The translations under genes were made by a program, and so were the position numbers. A DNA stretch of 64,000 nucleotides, taken from assembly GCF_000444875.1 (NCBI RefSeq), contig NC_021985.1:6530170-6594169 (forward strand), read 5' to 3'. The notes beneath the pieces were generated by a model. It was not told the DNA's origin and made no database searches. It saw nothing but the letters and a program-made list of their open reading frames with translations. Positions 43,632 to 52,375 of the stretch are shown here, piece after piece; the stretch's first letter is position 1; each line of letters starts with the position of its first letter. This stretch comes from Streptomyces collinus Tu 365. Lineage in GTDB: Bacteria; Actinomycetota; Actinomycetes; Streptomycetales; Streptomycetaceae.

Positions 43632-46306
43632 TGCTCGGCTCCTTCCGGAAGGTGGATCTGGTCGTGCGCGGGGGGCGTGGGGTGCGCGGCGGGCGGCCGC
43701 GCGTGGGTGCCGGTGTCGCTGTCCCGGTGGGCGCGGGCCACCGCCGCCTCGAACTCCTCCAGTTCGCTGCGCTCCGCCTCCGCGTCCCGGGTGGGGGCGG
43801 CCTGCGGAACGACCTGCGCCGCCCCGGCGGTGGTACGCAGCGTGGCCCCGCGCACCCTGCGGCGCAGGGTACGGGCGCCGCCGCCGGGCGCGGGCAGCTC
43901 GGCCCCGGACCGCGCGGTGCCGGCGGCTGCCGGGCGGGCGGCCCCGGGGGTGGTGGCCTCGGGGGCGGCGGCGGGGGCTTCGGTGCCGACGGCTTCGGTG
44001 CCGACGGCTCCGGGGGCGGGGGTCTCCCCCTCGGCGGACCCGGAACCGGCGGTCCCGGAACCGGTGGTCCCGGAACCGGTGGCCCCGTAGCCCGTCGTCC
44101 CGGAGCCGGCGGTCGTGCCGGACGCCACGGCGTCAGCTGTGCCGGCGTCAGCGGTCTCGACGCCGGTGACGTCCGCGTCCGCGGTCCCCGCCCCGGCGGT
44201 CCCCGCGTCCCGGCGCGGGCGGCGGCGGGGCAGTTCACCGGCCGGTTCGTGCCGTTCGTCTTCCGCGCCGGACGGAATCGGCCCGGAGGCGGCGTCGGCC
44301 GGCGCGGGCGCCACGGCGACCGGGGACGGCGGCGCGGCCGTCACCGGAGTGAGCGTGAGCAGCAGCGACGCCGGCAGCGTCACCTCCGCCGTCACACCAC
44401 CGCCCGGGGTCCGGGTCAGCTCGACCCCGATCTCCCAGCGGCGGGCCAGCGCACCCACCACGAACAGGCCCAGCACCTTCGTCGGCACCAGGTCCAGCCG
44501 CTCGCGGCGGATCAGCCGGGCGTTCTCCTCGGCGAGTCGCGCGGAGCTCATACCGAGGCCGTGGTCGGTGACGACGATGTGGGCGCCCTCGGGGCCGGAC
44601 CTGACGGTCACCTCCACCGGGCTGCCCTCGGGCGAGAACGAGACCGCGTTCTCCAGCAGTTCGGCCGTCATCAGCGTGAGGTCGCCGATGACGTCCGGCT
44701 CGACCATCGCGTCCGACGCCGCGTACAGCCGGACCCGCGGGTAGCCCTCGATCTGCCCGAGCGCGGCCCGCACCACGGTGGACAGCGGCAGTGGCTCGCC
44801 GTCCAGCGCCGTCTCCCGGATGCCGGCCAGCAGCATCAGACTGTCCGCGTTGCGGCGCAGGCGTACGGCGATGTGGTCGATGGAGTACAGCCGCTCCAGC
44901 AGCACCGGATCGGTCTCACCCCGCTCCACGGAGTCCAGCAGCGCGAGCTGGCGCGTGGTCAGGTTGCTCACCCGGCGGCCGACGTTGCCGAACATCTCCG
45001 CGGTGTTGCGGCGGCTGACCACCTGACGGGCCAGCAGCGCCGCCGCGGTCGTCTGCACCCGGTTGAACGCCTCCGCCAAGTCGCCGATCTCGTCGCGCGC
45101 GGTGACCGGCATGTCCCGCAGCCGGGGCGGCCCGTCGTCCTCGGCGTCGTCGTCGGCGACCCGGGCCAGCTCGCGGCCCGCCACCTCCTCGACCTCGCGC
45201 GCGGCCTCGGTGAGCGCCTGCACGGGCCGCACCACCGAGCGGCGCACCAGCACCGAGAAGGCGATCCACAGCGCGAGTCCGAGCAGCGCGCCGTACAGCA
45301 GCAGCCCGGCCCGCCACTCGGCGGAGTCCGCGTCGGCGTCGGCGCGGTCGGCGATCTGGCCGATCAGCGAGGTGGTGATCTCCAGCCGGGCGGCGGCCTG
45401 GCGGGAGTAGTCCGGGTAGTCGGTCAGCGCGCGCCGCACCCCCTGCCGGATCTCCTCGCGCGACCCGGCCTCCAGCCGGGTGGGGTCGATCTGCAGGTCC
45501 GCGTAGGCCTGCGCGATCTTCTGCTGGGCCGCCGAGCGGTCCATGCCGGCCAGTTGCCGCGCCTGCCGCTCGGTGGCGAACCGGCCGAAGCGCTCGCTCT
45601 GGTGGCGGTACAGGTCGTTGGAGCCGACCGCGTGCGTGAACTCGAGCAGCGCGTTGGTGTCCCCGGTCGTCGCGGAGAACACGCTGGTCTCGAAGGCGCC
45701 GTGGGCGGCGTCCGCGCGCAGCAGGGAGTCGAGCAGGTTGCCGGTGAAGGTCGAGGCGAGGTCGCTGTCGCGGTCCAGCCCGAGACCGTCGATGAGGCCG
45801 CCGGCCGCGTCCGTGTAGGCGGGGTCGATGTTGTCGGCGGGCAGATAGCCGCGTTCGACGCTCTGGCGCAGGCTGGACAGGCCGTCGACGTCCTTCAAGG
45901 CCTGTGAGCCGGTGCTGGTGAGCCGGTCGCCGAAGGTGGCGCGCACCCGCTTCGCCTGGGCGTCCACCGAGGTCTGCGCACCGCGGTAGGCGGACAGCGA
46001 GGGCGTGGCGTAGCCGGACTCGTAGCGCGCCGAGAGCAGGATCGCCTGCTGGTGCTCGGCCTCCAGACGGTCCACCAGCCGGGCGACCTGGGCGCTGTCC
46101 CGTACCGTCCGGGCCGCCGACTCGGCGCTGTCCGACTGCCGCATCAGGTCGGTGACGAGGTACCAGAGCAGGACGGCGACGACGGCGAGCGGGATGCCGA
46201 CGAGCAGGTTGAGCTTGCGACGGAAGGGCCAGCGGTCGGCGAAGCCCCCCATACCGCTGCGCACCGGGCTACGCCGGGCGGGCGCGTCCACCTCGTTCGT
46301 GGACAC
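43628..46306 (-). CDS. cvnA: Conservon sensor histidine kinase-like protein CvnA
   Basis: An 892-residue membrane sensor. The N-terminal TM (LNLLVGIPLAVVAVLLWYLV) is followed by a large extracytoplasmic nitrate/nitrite-sensing (NIT) type domain to about residue 330, then a second TM (AGLLLYGALLGLALWIAFSVLV), HAMP, and an ATPase domain with ELLENAVSFSPEG (N box) and VVTDHGLGMSSARLAEENARLI (G1). The C-terminal 250 residues are Pro/Ala/Gly/Thr-rich with pentapeptide-like TGSGTTGSG runs. GTG at 46306 has GGAGG upstream. The signal sensed is unknown; the flanking osmoprotectant genes make osmotic state a candidate. Confidence 0.92.
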   Translation of the reverse strand: MSTNEVDAPARRSPVRSGMGGFADRWPFRRKLNLLVGIPLAVVAVLLWYLVTDLMRQSDSAESAARTVRDSAQVARLVDRLEAEHQQAILLSARYESGYATPSLSAYRGAQTSVDAQAKRVRATFGDRLTSTGSQALKDVDGLSSLRQSVERGYLPADNIDPAYTDAAGGLIDGLGLDRDSDLASTFTGNLLDSLLRADAAHGAFETSVFSATTGDTNALLEFTHAVGSNDLYRHQSERFGRFATERQARQLAGMDRSAAQQKIAQAYADLQIDPTRLEAGSREEIRQGVRRALTDYPDYSRQAAARLEITTSLIGQIADRADADADSAEWRAGLLLYGALLGLALWIAFSVLVRRSVVRPVQALTEAAREVEEVAGRELARVADDDAEDDGPPRLRDMPVTARDEIGDLAEAFNRVQTTAAALLARQVVSRRNTAEMFGNVGRRVSNLTTRQLALLDSVERGETDPVLLERLYSIDHIAVRLRRNADSLMLLAGIRETALDGEPLPLSTVVRAALGQIEGYPRVRLYAASDAMVEPDVIGDLTLMTAELLENAVSFSPEGSPVEVTVRSGPEGAHIVVTDHGLGMSSARLAEENARLIRRERLDLVPTKVLGLFVVGALARRWEIGVELTRTPGGGVTAEVTLPASLLLTLTPVTAAPPSPVAVAPAPADAASGPIPSGAEDERHEPAGELPRRRPRRDAGTAGAGTADADVTGVETADAGTADAVASGTTAGSGTTGYGATGSGTTGSGTAGSGSAEGETPAPGAVGTEAVGTEAPAAAPEATTPGAARPAAAGTARSGAELPAPGGGARTLRRRVRGATLRTTAGAAQVVPQAAPTRDAEAERSELEEFEAAVARAHRDSDTGTHARPPAAHPTPPAHDQIHLPEGAEQ

Positions 46307-46524
46307 CGGGCCTCCTTCGTGGGACGCCTTACGGCGGAAGCGGGCCCCGTGCACCGCTGTGACCGATATCAACTTCGGTGAGACTACCTGCTCCTTGAAG
46401 CCTCAATATGCTCGGTCTTTATCAAGAATCCGTTACAACAAGCTCCCAACTGATCGCAGATTGAAGCCAATCAGTGATCTGAAGGCACTTGACTGACGAA
46501 GAAGCGGCTGGATTGGATCAGTAG
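46307..46524. promoter_or_regulatory. Divergent promoter region between cvnA and the Opu binding-protein gene
   Basis: A notably A+T-rich 218-bp gap compared with its surroundings (46380-46500). TTGACT at 46489-46494 followed 18 bases later by TTGGAT is a possible promoter for the plus-strand gene, only about 7 bases before its GTG. No clear site could be assigned for cvnA. No gene is visible within the gap. Confidence 0.4.
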
Positions 46525-47484
46525 GTGACTCACACCAACCGCATCAGCAGGACCATCCGGAGGAACCGAGGCGCGGCGGTGGTCGCCCTCGCGGCGGCTA
46601 CGGCTCTGCTGGCGGGCTGCGGCTCCTCCGACGACAAGGGCAGCGATCCCCTTTCGGACAAGAAGACGAGCGGCGACGGCGTGGTCGTCGGCTCCAACAA
46701 CTTCGCCGAGAGCATCCTGCTCGCGGACATCTACGGCGAGGCCCTCAAGGCCAAGGGCGTCAAGGTCACCTACAAGCCGAACATCGGCAGCCGCGAGACC
46801 ACTTACGGCCTGCTCAAGAACGGCTCCATCTCGGTGCTGCCCGAGTACAACGGCGCGCTGCTGGCCTACCTCGACCCGAAGGCGGCGCCGACGACGGCCG
46901 AGGAGACCACGTCGGCGATCCTGAAGAAGCTGGACCCGAAACTGACGGTGCCCGCGTACTCGCCTGCGCAGGACAAGGACTCGGTGACCGTCAACGCGAG
47001 CACCGCGAAGAAGTACCACCTCACCGAGAAGTCCTCCATCGCCGACCTGAAGCCCGTCGCGAAGGACCTGACCATCGGTGCCTCGCCGGAGTTCCAGACC
47101 CGACGGCAGGGCCTGGTCGGCCTGAAGGACGTGTACGGGCTCGAGTTCAAGTCCTTCAAGGCGCTGGACGCGGGCGGCCCGCTCACCCAGACGGCGCTGA
47201 CCAAGAACGCCGTGCAGGTGGGGGACATCTTCACCACGGACCCGACCATCGCCAAGGAGAAGTTCGTCGTCCTCCAGGACCCGAAGAACCTCTTCGGCTT
47301 CGAGAACGTGCAGCCGCTCATCCGCAAGGACGCCCTCGACAAGAAGGGCGTCGCGGCGCTCGACGCGGTCTCCCACAAGCTGGACACGGCGACCCTGCAG
47401 GACCTGGCCGGCCAGGTGCAGTCGCAGCACAAGGACCCGCTGGACGTCGCCAGGACCTGGCTGAAGTCCGCCGGTCTCGACTGA
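46525..47484 (+). CDS. opuCC: Osmoprotectant ABC transporter substrate-binding lipoprotein
   Basis: A 319-residue lipoprotein (lipobox LLAGC near residue 32) with an OpuAC domain. GVVVGSNNFAESILLADIYGEALKAKGVKV opens the first lobe, LLKNGSISVLPEYNGALLAYL gives the aromatic binding region, and DLTIGASPEFQTRRQGLVGL and AVQVGDIFTTDPTIAKEKFVVLQDPKNLFGFENVQPLI finish the fold. It delivers betaine-like compounds to the OpuCA-CB-CD transporter encoded upstream on the same strand. It has its own promoter region and terminator and is separated from its operon by the conservon. Start is GTG at 46525. Confidence 0.92.
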   Translation: MTHTNRISRTIRRNRGAAVVALAAATALLAGCGSSDDKGSDPLSDKKTSGDGVVVGSNNFAESILLADIYGEALKAKGVKVTYKPNIGSRETTYGLLKNGSISVLPEYNGALLAYLDPKAAPTTAEETTSAILKKLDPKLTVPAYSPAQDKDSVTVNASTAKKYHLTEKSSIADLKPVAKDLTIGASPEFQTRRQGLVGLKDVYGLEFKSFKALDAGGPLTQTALTKNAVQVGDIFTTDPTIAKEKFVVLQDPKNLFGFENVQPLIRKDALDKKGVAALDAVSHKLDTATLQDLAGQVQSQHKDPLDVARTWLKSAGLD

Positions 47485-47530
47485 CCGTCAGCGACGCGGT
47501 CACGGCCGCCGCTTCCGCCGGACCGAACCA

Positions 47531-47564
47531 CGCGGGTGCCCCCGGATCTCCGGGGGCACCCGCG
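47531..47564 (+). terminator. Terminator hairpin of the Opu binding-protein gene
   Basis: A 15-bp perfect stem (CGCGGGTGCCCCCGG at 47531-47545 with its complement at 47550-47564) closes an ATCT loop, 47 bases after the stop codon. Confidence 0.88.
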
Positions 47565-47731
47565 TCGTCGTGGGCGTCACGGCACCCTCGCACCGGGGCC
47601 CCGGCACGCGCCGGCGACCTAGACTGGACCCCGGACACATTCACACAGGGCGCACGCGCAGCTCACGTACGGCTCACGTACGGCTCACACCCGACGCGTG
47701 TACAGCGAGGAGCGGCAGGAGGACGGCGACC

Positions 47732-48154
47732 ATGGGGACGCCCCGCACGGGCCGGCAGGACCCCTCGGCCGAGGTGCTCACCGAGGCGGCCGCGGCCTTC
47801 GGACTGCTCGCCTCGCCCGCGCGGCTGCACATGGTGTGGGCGCTGGCCCACGGCGAGAGCGACGTCACCGGACTGGCCGAACGGGTCGGCGGCGCGCTGC
47901 CCGCGATCAGCCAGCACCTGACCAAGCTCAAGCTCGCCGGGCTCGTCCGCTCCCGCCGCGAGGGCCGCCGCCAGGTGTACTTCGTGGACCCCCGCGAGCA
48001 GGCCCACGTCGTGGACGTCGTACGCCTCCTCGTCGGCCGGCTCGCCGAGCGGGAGACGGCCGATGCCGTCCCGGCCCCGCGCACCGCCCCAGCGGGCGCC
48101 CGGCCACGCGATACAGCGGGCGTATGGAGCCACCCGGGAGCATCGGAGCCCTAG
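47732..48154 (+). CDS. ArsR-family transcriptional regulator
   Basis: A 140-residue winged-helix repressor. ASPARLHMVWALAHGESDVTGLAERVGGALPAISQHLTKLKLAGLVRSRREGRRQVYFV is the complete ArsR/SmtB helix-turn-helix and wing. There are no Cys, so no ArsR-type Cys metal site. A His in the last helix (EQAHVVDVVRLL) may be part of a CzrA-like site. ATG at 47732 has AGGAGGA about 9 bases upstream. It may autoregulate; no obvious metal transporter is adjacent. Confidence 0.85.
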   Translation: MGTPRTGRQDPSAEVLTEAAAAFGLLASPARLHMVWALAHGESDVTGLAERVGGALPAISQHLTKLKLAGLVRSRREGRRQVYFVDPREQAHVVDVVRLLVGRLAERETADAVPAPRTAPAGARPRDTAGVWSHPGASEP

Positions 48155-48208
48155 GCCGGACACGGCCTGGCCCGTCGGGAAGAACCTGAGAACTGGGAGG
48201 GTGCGGTC

Positions 48209-48403
48209 ATGCTCCGCAACGGACTCGAGCCCTGGCACCTGCTGATCCTCGCCGTCGTGCTCGTGGTGCTCTTCGGCTCCAGGAAGCTGCCGGACACCGC
48301 CCGTTCCCTCGGCAAGTCCCTGCGCGTCCTCAAGAGCGAGGCGAAGGCGATGAAGGAGGAGACCGGAAAGGACTCTCCTGCCGCCACCGCTCCTGACGCG
48401 TAG
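48209..48403 (+). CDS. tatA: TatA/E-family twin-arginine translocase protein
   Basis: A 64-residue protein: an N-terminal membrane helix (PWHLLILAVVLVVLFG), the conserved F-G hinge, then an amphipathic helix (SRKLPDTARSLGKSLRVLKSEAKAMKEE) and a short tail. It would form or modify the TatA pore exporting folded proteins. No tatC is nearby, so this is probably an extra TatA copy. ATG at 48209 follows GGGAGGGTGCGGTC. The secreted proteins encoded downstream could be cargo, but no link is shown. Confidence 0.85.
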   Translation: MLRNGLEPWHLLILAVVLVVLFGSRKLPDTARSLGKSLRVLKSEAKAMKEETGKDSPAATAPDA

Positions 48404-48406
48404 CCT

Positions 48407-48423
48407 CCGGCGGCCGCCGCCGG
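48407..48423. terminator. Hairpin between convergent genes
   Basis: CCGGCGGC and GCCGCCGG separated by one base, 3 bp after the tatA stop. Short, with little room for a loop, so only a moderate terminator candidate. Confidence 0.4.
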
Positions 48424-48482
48424 CCGACGGCGGGGCGGATGCCCGGTCCGGGCGGCCGCGCTCGACCGTCCCGGCGGTGGGC

Positions 48483-49496
48483 TCAGTCCTCGCCGCCCCC
48501 GTCCCCTTCCTCCCCTCCGTCCTCGTCGTCGCCTTCGAAGAAGTCCCCGATCTCGTCGACGACCTCGGCGGCCACCAGACCGCCCGCCACGCCGACGGCG
48601 AGGCCCGCCGCCCCCGCCGCCACGGCGGTGCCCAGGCCGGGGCCGGAGCGGTGGTGGCCGTGATCGACGACGGACCCGTGGTGGGCAGGGGCGTGGCCGT
48701 ACGCCGCGTGGGTGTCGTAGGCCTCGCGGTGCTCGGTCAGCCGCCGGATCCAGCCGTCCACTTCGCTGTTCCAGTCCAGGACGGCGGCGTCCTCGTGGCG
48801 CACGGTGAAACGGGTCAGCGCGTCATGGCCCGAGGAGAACGGCCCACCGCGCTTGTCCGCCTCCAGGACCACCTCGACGCCGGCGGGGGAGGCGAGGAAG
48901 GTCAGCTCGATCTCGTTCACCGCGTGGGCGTACCGCGGGGCCGGCGTCAGCTCGATCTCCTGGTAGAACGGCAGCCGCTGGCCCGTGCCCCCGATGCGGC
49001 CGAGTTCCAGGTCGGCGGAGCGGAAGCCGAAGCCCAGCGCGCCCAGCGCCTCCAGGACCGCTTCCTGCACGGGCAGCGGACGGACCGCCAGCGGGTCCAG
49101 GTCGCCCTTGTCCCGGGCGCCGGCCACCGCGACCTCGGTGCGCACGCCCAGCACGATGCCGAGGGGCCGGCCGTACAGCTCGGTGACCGGGGTCTCCCAC
49201 GGCAGCGGCACGCCGAAGCGCAGCTCGCGCTCCTCCTGCTCACCGAGCCGGAAGCCGCCGCCGACGGTGAACCGCTCGAAGACGGCGGTGCCCTCGCTCT
49301 CGCCCTCCTCGTGCTCCGCCTCCACACGGGCGATCAGCTCCAGGCCGACGTGCTCGATCTCCACGGCGCTCCCGCCGCCCCGCAGCAGGACCCGGCCCGA
49401 CAGCGGGGCGCCCGGCCGGACCGCACCGCCGTCCAGCACCGTGTCCACGGAGGGGCCGCCGACCCCGATCGCCCCCAGCAGCCTTTTGAACACCAT
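48483..49496 (-). CDS. spo0M: Spo0M (SpoOM)-like sporulation-control protein
   Basis: A 337-residue protein with an arrestin-like double beta-sandwich. MVFKRLLGAIGVGGPSVDTVLDGGAVRPGAPLSGRVLLRGGGSAVEIEHVGLELIARVE is the typical Spo0M start. FSVGxPLPxETPxT-type strands follow (FGVPLPWETPVTELYG), and the long helical C-terminal region includes LDWNSEVDGWIRRLTEHREAYD. The last 60 residues are His/Gly-rich, then a Gly/Ala helix and an acidic tail. In Bacillus Spo0M affects sporulation; the Streptomyces role is less clear. ATG at 49496 has no strong ribosome-binding site. Confidence 0.88.
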   Translation of the reverse strand: MVFKRLLGAIGVGGPSVDTVLDGGAVRPGAPLSGRVLLRGGGSAVEIEHVGLELIARVEAEHEEGESEGTAVFERFTVGGGFRLGEQEERELRFGVPLPWETPVTELYGRPLGIVLGVRTEVAVAGARDKGDLDPLAVRPLPVQEAVLEALGALGFGFRSADLELGRIGGTGQRLPFYQEIELTPAPRYAHAVNEIELTFLASPAGVEVVLEADKRGGPFSSGHDALTRFTVRHEDAAVLDWNSEVDGWIRRLTEHREAYDTHAAYGHAPAHHGSVVDHGHHRSGPGLGTAVAAGAAGLAVGVAGGLVAAEVVDEIGDFFEGDDEDGGEEGDGGGED

Positions 49497-49714
49497 GACG
49501 CCGTAGCTCCTTCGTCCATCGCCTCATTCGCACGGCGGTACACCGCCGTCCGTCCGCACGATGAACTCGCCGCGACGGCAAAGAAGTTCCCAAGTCACCT
49601 GTTCGGGGGACGTTCGGGTGGTGGCCGGGCGATGGTCGGGACCGGCCCGGAGCGCCGGTGCGACGCGCCGCCTCAGGGCCGCCGCTTCGTACGCGCCGCT
49701 TCGTACGCGCCGCC

Positions 49715-50242
49715 TCAGGACGGTTCCCCGGCTCCCGCGCCCGCGCCCGCTCCGGTTCCGGCCGCGGCACCAGTACCCGCGTCCACGCCCTGGCCCACGC
49801 CCCCGGCCGGGCCCGCGGCAGCACCTTGCGCCGCGGCCCGCGCCTGGGCGCGGCGCTCGCGGCGGTCCACCCGGGGCTCCTGGTCGGGGAGCCAGCCGAA
49901 GGCGAGGCAGCTGCCGACGGCGCCGAGCAGGAGGCCGATGAAGAAGCCGCCCAGGTTCGAGGTGAGCCAGGTGCCCAGCGTCACCAGGATGCCGGTGATC
50001 GAGTAGAAGAGGCGCTGGCCGGGATTGAAGAGGATGAGCAGGCCCAGCAGCACCATCAGCGTCGGCAGCAGATAGCCGGCCAGGCCCTGCATGCCGATGT
50101 GCATCACGACCTTCAGTGAGGCCTTCTCGGTGAGCAGGATCTCACCGCCGCCGAGGGCGAGCAGCAGCCCTCCCCAGAACGGGCGGCGGGCCCGCCATCC
50201 CCGGAAGGCGGGCCTCAGTGCCTGACGTGGACGGTCGGGCAC
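49715..50242 (-). CDS. DUF6114 membrane protein
   Basis: A 175-residue protein with about four hydrophobic helices in residues 18-110 (RPFWGGLLLALGGGEILL, GYLLPTLMVLLGLLILFNPGQRLFYSITGILVTLGTWLTSNLGGFFIGLLLGAVGSCLAFGWLP). A basic stretch follows, then a Gly/Ala-rich C-terminal tail. It starts with GTG 5 bases after the DUF6230 stop, forming a two-gene operon. This pair is common in Streptomyces, sometimes misannotated as cholesterol esterase; the role is unknown. Confidence 0.8.
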   Translation of the reverse strand: MPDRPRQALRPAFRGWRARRPFWGGLLLALGGGEILLTEKASLKVVMHIGMQGLAGYLLPTLMVLLGLLILFNPGQRLFYSITGILVTLGTWLTSNLGGFFIGLLLGAVGSCLAFGWLPDQEPRVDRRERRAQARAAAQGAAAGPAGGVGQGVDAGTGAAAGTGAGAGAGAGEPS

Positions 50243-50246
50243 GGGA

Positions 50247-50945
50247 TCAGCAACCCGAGTCGCTGAAGCGGAGCTTGAGCCCGGGCAGCTTGAAGACGCC
50301 TGCGGTGGTCGCGTAGTTGGTCTGCCGCAGGTTGCCGATGTGGACGGTGTCGGCCTGCTGGCTGAAGACGCCGATCGGGCCCTTCGCGTTCGCCTTGTCC
50401 AGCGTGCTGGCGTCGTTGCCGATCTCGATGTTGTCGAACGCCGCGTCACCCGACAGCTCGGTCGAGTCGGTGGTGAGGTCGGTCGCCTTCACCTTCTGCC
50501 GGCCGCCGCCCGCGGTGATCAGCAGGTTGGTGCCGCCGAGGTCGACGCTCTGGCACAGCTTGGTCAGCGTGGCGTTCTTGATCGCCGACGTGACGACGAG
50601 CACCTGGCCGCCGGTGTCCCCGGCGTTGGGGCTGCCGTCCGCCATGTTGTCGAGCCCGCCGAACTGCTCGAACCCGGTGCCGTTGAGTTCGGTCGCGGTG
50701 ACCGTGAACGGCATGCCCGAGATGGCGAACTGCACACCGAGCGCCCCCTCCGCGGTCAGGACCGCGAGGCCGGCGGCGACCAGGGTGGCGGGCACCGCCA
50801 TGACCGCGGCCCGGCGCAGACGCACCCGGCCCCGTCTCCCGCCGGTGGCGGCAGCCCCCGTGGCGGGGGACGCTGTCGCTGGGCAATCGCTTTCGGAGTG
50901 CTCGGGTGTGTTGTCGGCGGACGAGAGGTCCGGGGACGAGGCCAT
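50247..50945 (-). CDS. DUF6230 family protein
   Basis: A 232-residue protein: a cytoplasmic acidic N-terminus of about 45 residues, an uncleaved-looking membrane anchor (AAVMAVPATLVAAGLAVLTAEGALG), then an extracytoplasmic beta-rich domain (VQFAISGMPFTVTATELNGTGFEQFGG...LVVTSAIKNATLTKLCQSVDLGGTNLLITAGGG) ending in FSDSGC. The Cys near the middle and the C-terminal Cys could form a disulfide. Start ATG at 50945 has GGGAG 6 bases upstream; ATGs at 50957 and 50963 are alternatives. It is co-transcribed with the DUF6114 membrane protein and probably forms a surface complex with it. Confidence 0.8.
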   Translation of the reverse strand: MASSPDLSSADNTPEHSESDCPATASPATGAAATGGRRGRVRLRRAAVMAVPATLVAAGLAVLTAEGALGVQFAISGMPFTVTATELNGTGFEQFGGLDNMADGSPNAGDTGGQVLVVTSAIKNATLTKLCQSVDLGGTNLLITAGGGRQKVKATDLTTDSTELSGDAAFDNIEIGNDASTLDKANAKGPIGVFSQQADTVHIGNLRQTNYATTAGVFKLPGLKLRFSDSGC

Positions 50946-51070
50946 GTCTGCTCCCATGGGCATAGATCAATGCGGGTTGGGCTTCAGTGGCGCGGTGTCC
51001 TGGCGCGGACAGCGGCTGCCGCGCACGCCTCCTCGCACTCCCGGCGGATGCAAGGGCTTTCTCGTTACGC

Positions 51071-51098
51071 GGCAGTAGCCTTCGAGGAAGTTACTGCC
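51071..51098. promoter_or_regulatory. Inverted repeat in the DUF6230 upstream region
   Basis: GGCAGTAGC (51071-51079) and GTTACTGCC (51090-51098) are complementary with one mismatch around a 10-base spacer, and on the minus strand GTAACCGGCAGTAACT adds a direct GTAAC repeat. It lies about 130-150 bp upstream of the DUF6230 start in an otherwise gene-free stretch (50946-51703). Likely a regulator or promoter site. Confidence 0.35.
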
Positions 51099-51221
51099 GG
51101 TTACATTGAAGGGTCAAGGGAGTTGTGGAAAAAGGGTGTCGGATGTGCGGGGGCGCCCTCACGCCTGGTCGGGAGGCGGTATCCGGACCGTCCCGGTGAA
51201 CGTCAACTCGACCTCGCGGCC

Positions 51222-51251
51222 TTGACGTTGACGGACCATCAGGTCTACAAC
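51222..51251 (+). promoter_or_regulatory. Candidate vegetative-type promoter
   Basis: TTGACG (51222-51227), 18 bases, then TACAAC (51246-51251) fit the Streptomyces TTGACN / TAGRRT-like pattern. The only plus-strand gene downstream starts at 51704, implying a leader of about 450 bases. That leader is C-rich with few G residues near its end (51580-51690). Nothing else was recognised in this gap. Confidence 0.35.
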
Positions 51252-51703
51252 TCTCCCTGGTCTCACCGGATCCGTGGCGCCGGATCCGTCAAGCGGCTCG
51301 AACCGCTCTCCCGGCCTTACTCAGGCAACCCGCACCGCCCCTCACGCGGCACCGGCACGGTCGTTCTTCCTCACGGCCCGTGCCCCGCCGCGCCCTGACC
51401 GGCCCGGCCGGAGGCCTACCCCCGAGGCCTTCGGCCGGCGCCCGGCCGGCCGCCGTCGCCGGTCCGCCACGTACGGAGAAGGCGTGACGGACCGGCGACG
51501 GCGGCACACACCCCGCGCACCTCGACACCCCCGCACCGCGTACCTCCACCACGCCACGCGCTCCCGCGTCCTGGGCCCTTGGGCGGCGTGCTCCACCCCC
51601 ACGTCCCACTCCCCCTCGTCCCCCCACCCCGCGTCCCACCCCCCTCAAGCCCACCCCCCACGTCACCCCACAACGCCCCCCACCTCGAAGGAGAGGCATC
51701 CGC

Positions 51704-52357
51704 ATGCGTACGCGATCCCTGCTCGCCCTCGCCGGAACCGTCACCGCGCTCACCCTGGCCGCGGCCGTCCCCGCCTCCGCGGACGGAGCCGCCGTGCTGA
51801 CCACCGGTGCCGTCGGCGGCACCGCGGCCGCCGTCGGCGACACCCTGACCGCGCCGCTGGCCACCGGCACCTCCGCCACGCTGTACTCGAGCCCGACCGG
51901 CACCAGCGGGGTCACCTGCACGTCGTCGCAGTTCACCGCCACGGTCGCGGGCAACCCGGCCGCCCCCGGCACGGCCACCGAGACGGTCACCGGGCACTCC
52001 TTCAACGCGAGCAGCTGCACCAGCAACGTCACGGGAGTGCTCGGCGTCAGCGCGATCACGGTCGACAACCTGCCCTACACCGCGACGGTCGCGTCCGACG
52101 GCACCCTCACCGTGTCGCCGGCCGGCGGCTCCACCGTCCAGACCACGGTCAAGCTGCGCACCCTGCTCGGCACCGTGACCTGCGTCTACCGGGCGCCGGC
52201 CCTGACCGGCAAGGCCGACAACGGCGACAGCAGCATCTCCTTCACCAACCAGCAGTTCACCAAGTTCTCCGGCTCGTCGCTGTGTTTCGCCAACGGCTAC
52301 TTCACCGCCAAGTACGCGCCCGTGACCGACGCGGGTGCCCGGGTCTACGTGAACTGA
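51704..52357 (+). CDS. Secreted protein of unknown function
   Basis: A 217-residue exported protein: signal peptide MRTRSLLALAGTVTALTLAAAVPASADG with likely cleavage after ASA, then a Thr/Ser/Gly/Val-rich beta domain. Four or five Cys (GVTCTSSQ, SSCTSN, VTCVYRA, SSLCFANGYF) are probably paired in disulfides. There is no C-terminal anchor. AAGGAGAGG lies 8 bases before the ATG. Related Streptomyces proteins are abundant on the cell surface; no enzymatic motif is visible. Confidence 0.75.
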   Translation: MRTRSLLALAGTVTALTLAAAVPASADGAAVLTTGAVGGTAAAVGDTLTAPLATGTSATLYSSPTGTSGVTCTSSQFTATVAGNPAAPGTATETVTGHSFNASSCTSNVTGVLGVSAITVDNLPYTATVASDGTLTVSPAGGSTVQTTVKLRTLLGTVTCVYRAPALTGKADNGDSSISFTNQQFTKFSGSSLCFANGYFTAKYAPVTDAGARVYVN

Positions 52358-52375
52358 CGCCGGTCCAAAGGTAGT

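Noticed and set aside
43628..44300. Repetitive C-terminal region of cvnA as a separate mobile element
   Set aside because: The TGSGTT-like repeats stay in frame with cvnA and such disordered tails are usual in CvnA proteins.
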